Assembly (NCBI GenBank): GCA_037446575.1
Contig: JBBIII010000059.1
Location: 1 to 15,313 of the forward strand
DNA from: JBBIII01 sp037446575
GTDB lineage: Bacteria > Bacteroidota > Ignavibacteria > UBA10030
Reading direction: 5' to 3'
Length of the DNA: 15,313 nt
Both the position numbers and the translations under genes were made by a program. Shown piece by piece: positions 15,303-15,313 of this stretch. Each line of letters begins with the position of its first letter. Positions within the stretch are counted from its first letter, which is position 1. The notes under the pieces are model-generated. The model saw nothing but the letters and a program-made list of their open reading frames with translations, did not search any database and was not told the origin of the DNA.

Positions 15303-15313
15303 CTATAATTATT

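Noticed and set aside
15270..15308. 12-codon + strand frame after an AGGAG at the right edge
   Set aside because: It is too short, and it lies inside an imperfect inverted repeat. The apparent ribosome site is part of the stem.

Overview
The window is AT-rich (by eye, under 40% G+C) bacterial chromosomal DNA. It is dense in housekeeping and accessory genes, with no rRNA, tRNA, CRISPR array, transposase or phage gene that I can see. Protein styles suggest the Bacteroidota/Chlorobi/Ignavibacteria (FCB) assemblage. Supporting signs are many starts without a clear Shine-Dalgarno, AT-rich spacers and several dispersed palindromic repeats. This placement is an inference from gene style and was not tested by a search.

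Layout, left to right. All genes from 165 to 9782 are on the + strand. They are DNA polymerase IV (dinB), tRNA pseudouridine synthase A (truA), a small cysteine-rich protein overlapping the truA end, an uncharacterised protein, and a DUF885-type putative metallopeptidase. Next come a VapBC-like toxin-antitoxin pair with its own strong promoter and operator palindrome, and an orphan N4/N6-type DNA methyltransferase. The block ends with nadC, a deoxynucleoside kinase, hemD and a secreted hypothetical protein closed by a clear terminator at 9804-9831. From 9863 to 14868 all genes are on the - strand: a CcmF-type haem lyase subunit, then a two-gene operon of alanine dehydrogenase followed by a 4-hydroxybutyrate/acetate-type CoA-transferase. 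Beyond it lies a - strand terminator (15001-15023), preceded in the - direction by a short coding-like tail with no start.

Functional themes. There are DNA and nucleotide functions (Pol IV, deoxynucleoside kinase, methyltransferase), cofactor and tetrapyrrole synthesis (NadC for NAD, HemD for haem, CcmF for attaching haem to cytochrome c), and a catabolic pair. In that pair alanine dehydrogenase would give pyruvate plus NADH, and the CoA-transferase could exchange acyl-CoA groups downstream. The accessory part is about 4.3-6.4 kb (VapBC plus orphan methyltransferase).

Non-coding structure of note: a 39-bp repeat present in two inverted copies almost 9.9 kb apart (36/39 identical), a perfect 30-bp palindrome after dinB, a weaker related stem at the right edge, and inverted repeats overlapping the promoters of vapBC and ald. 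I found no convincing wholly new multi-gene system. The best leads are the cysteine-rich small protein, the methyltransferase next to VapBC, the pair of poorly characterised genes at 2490-4334, and the dispersed repeats.
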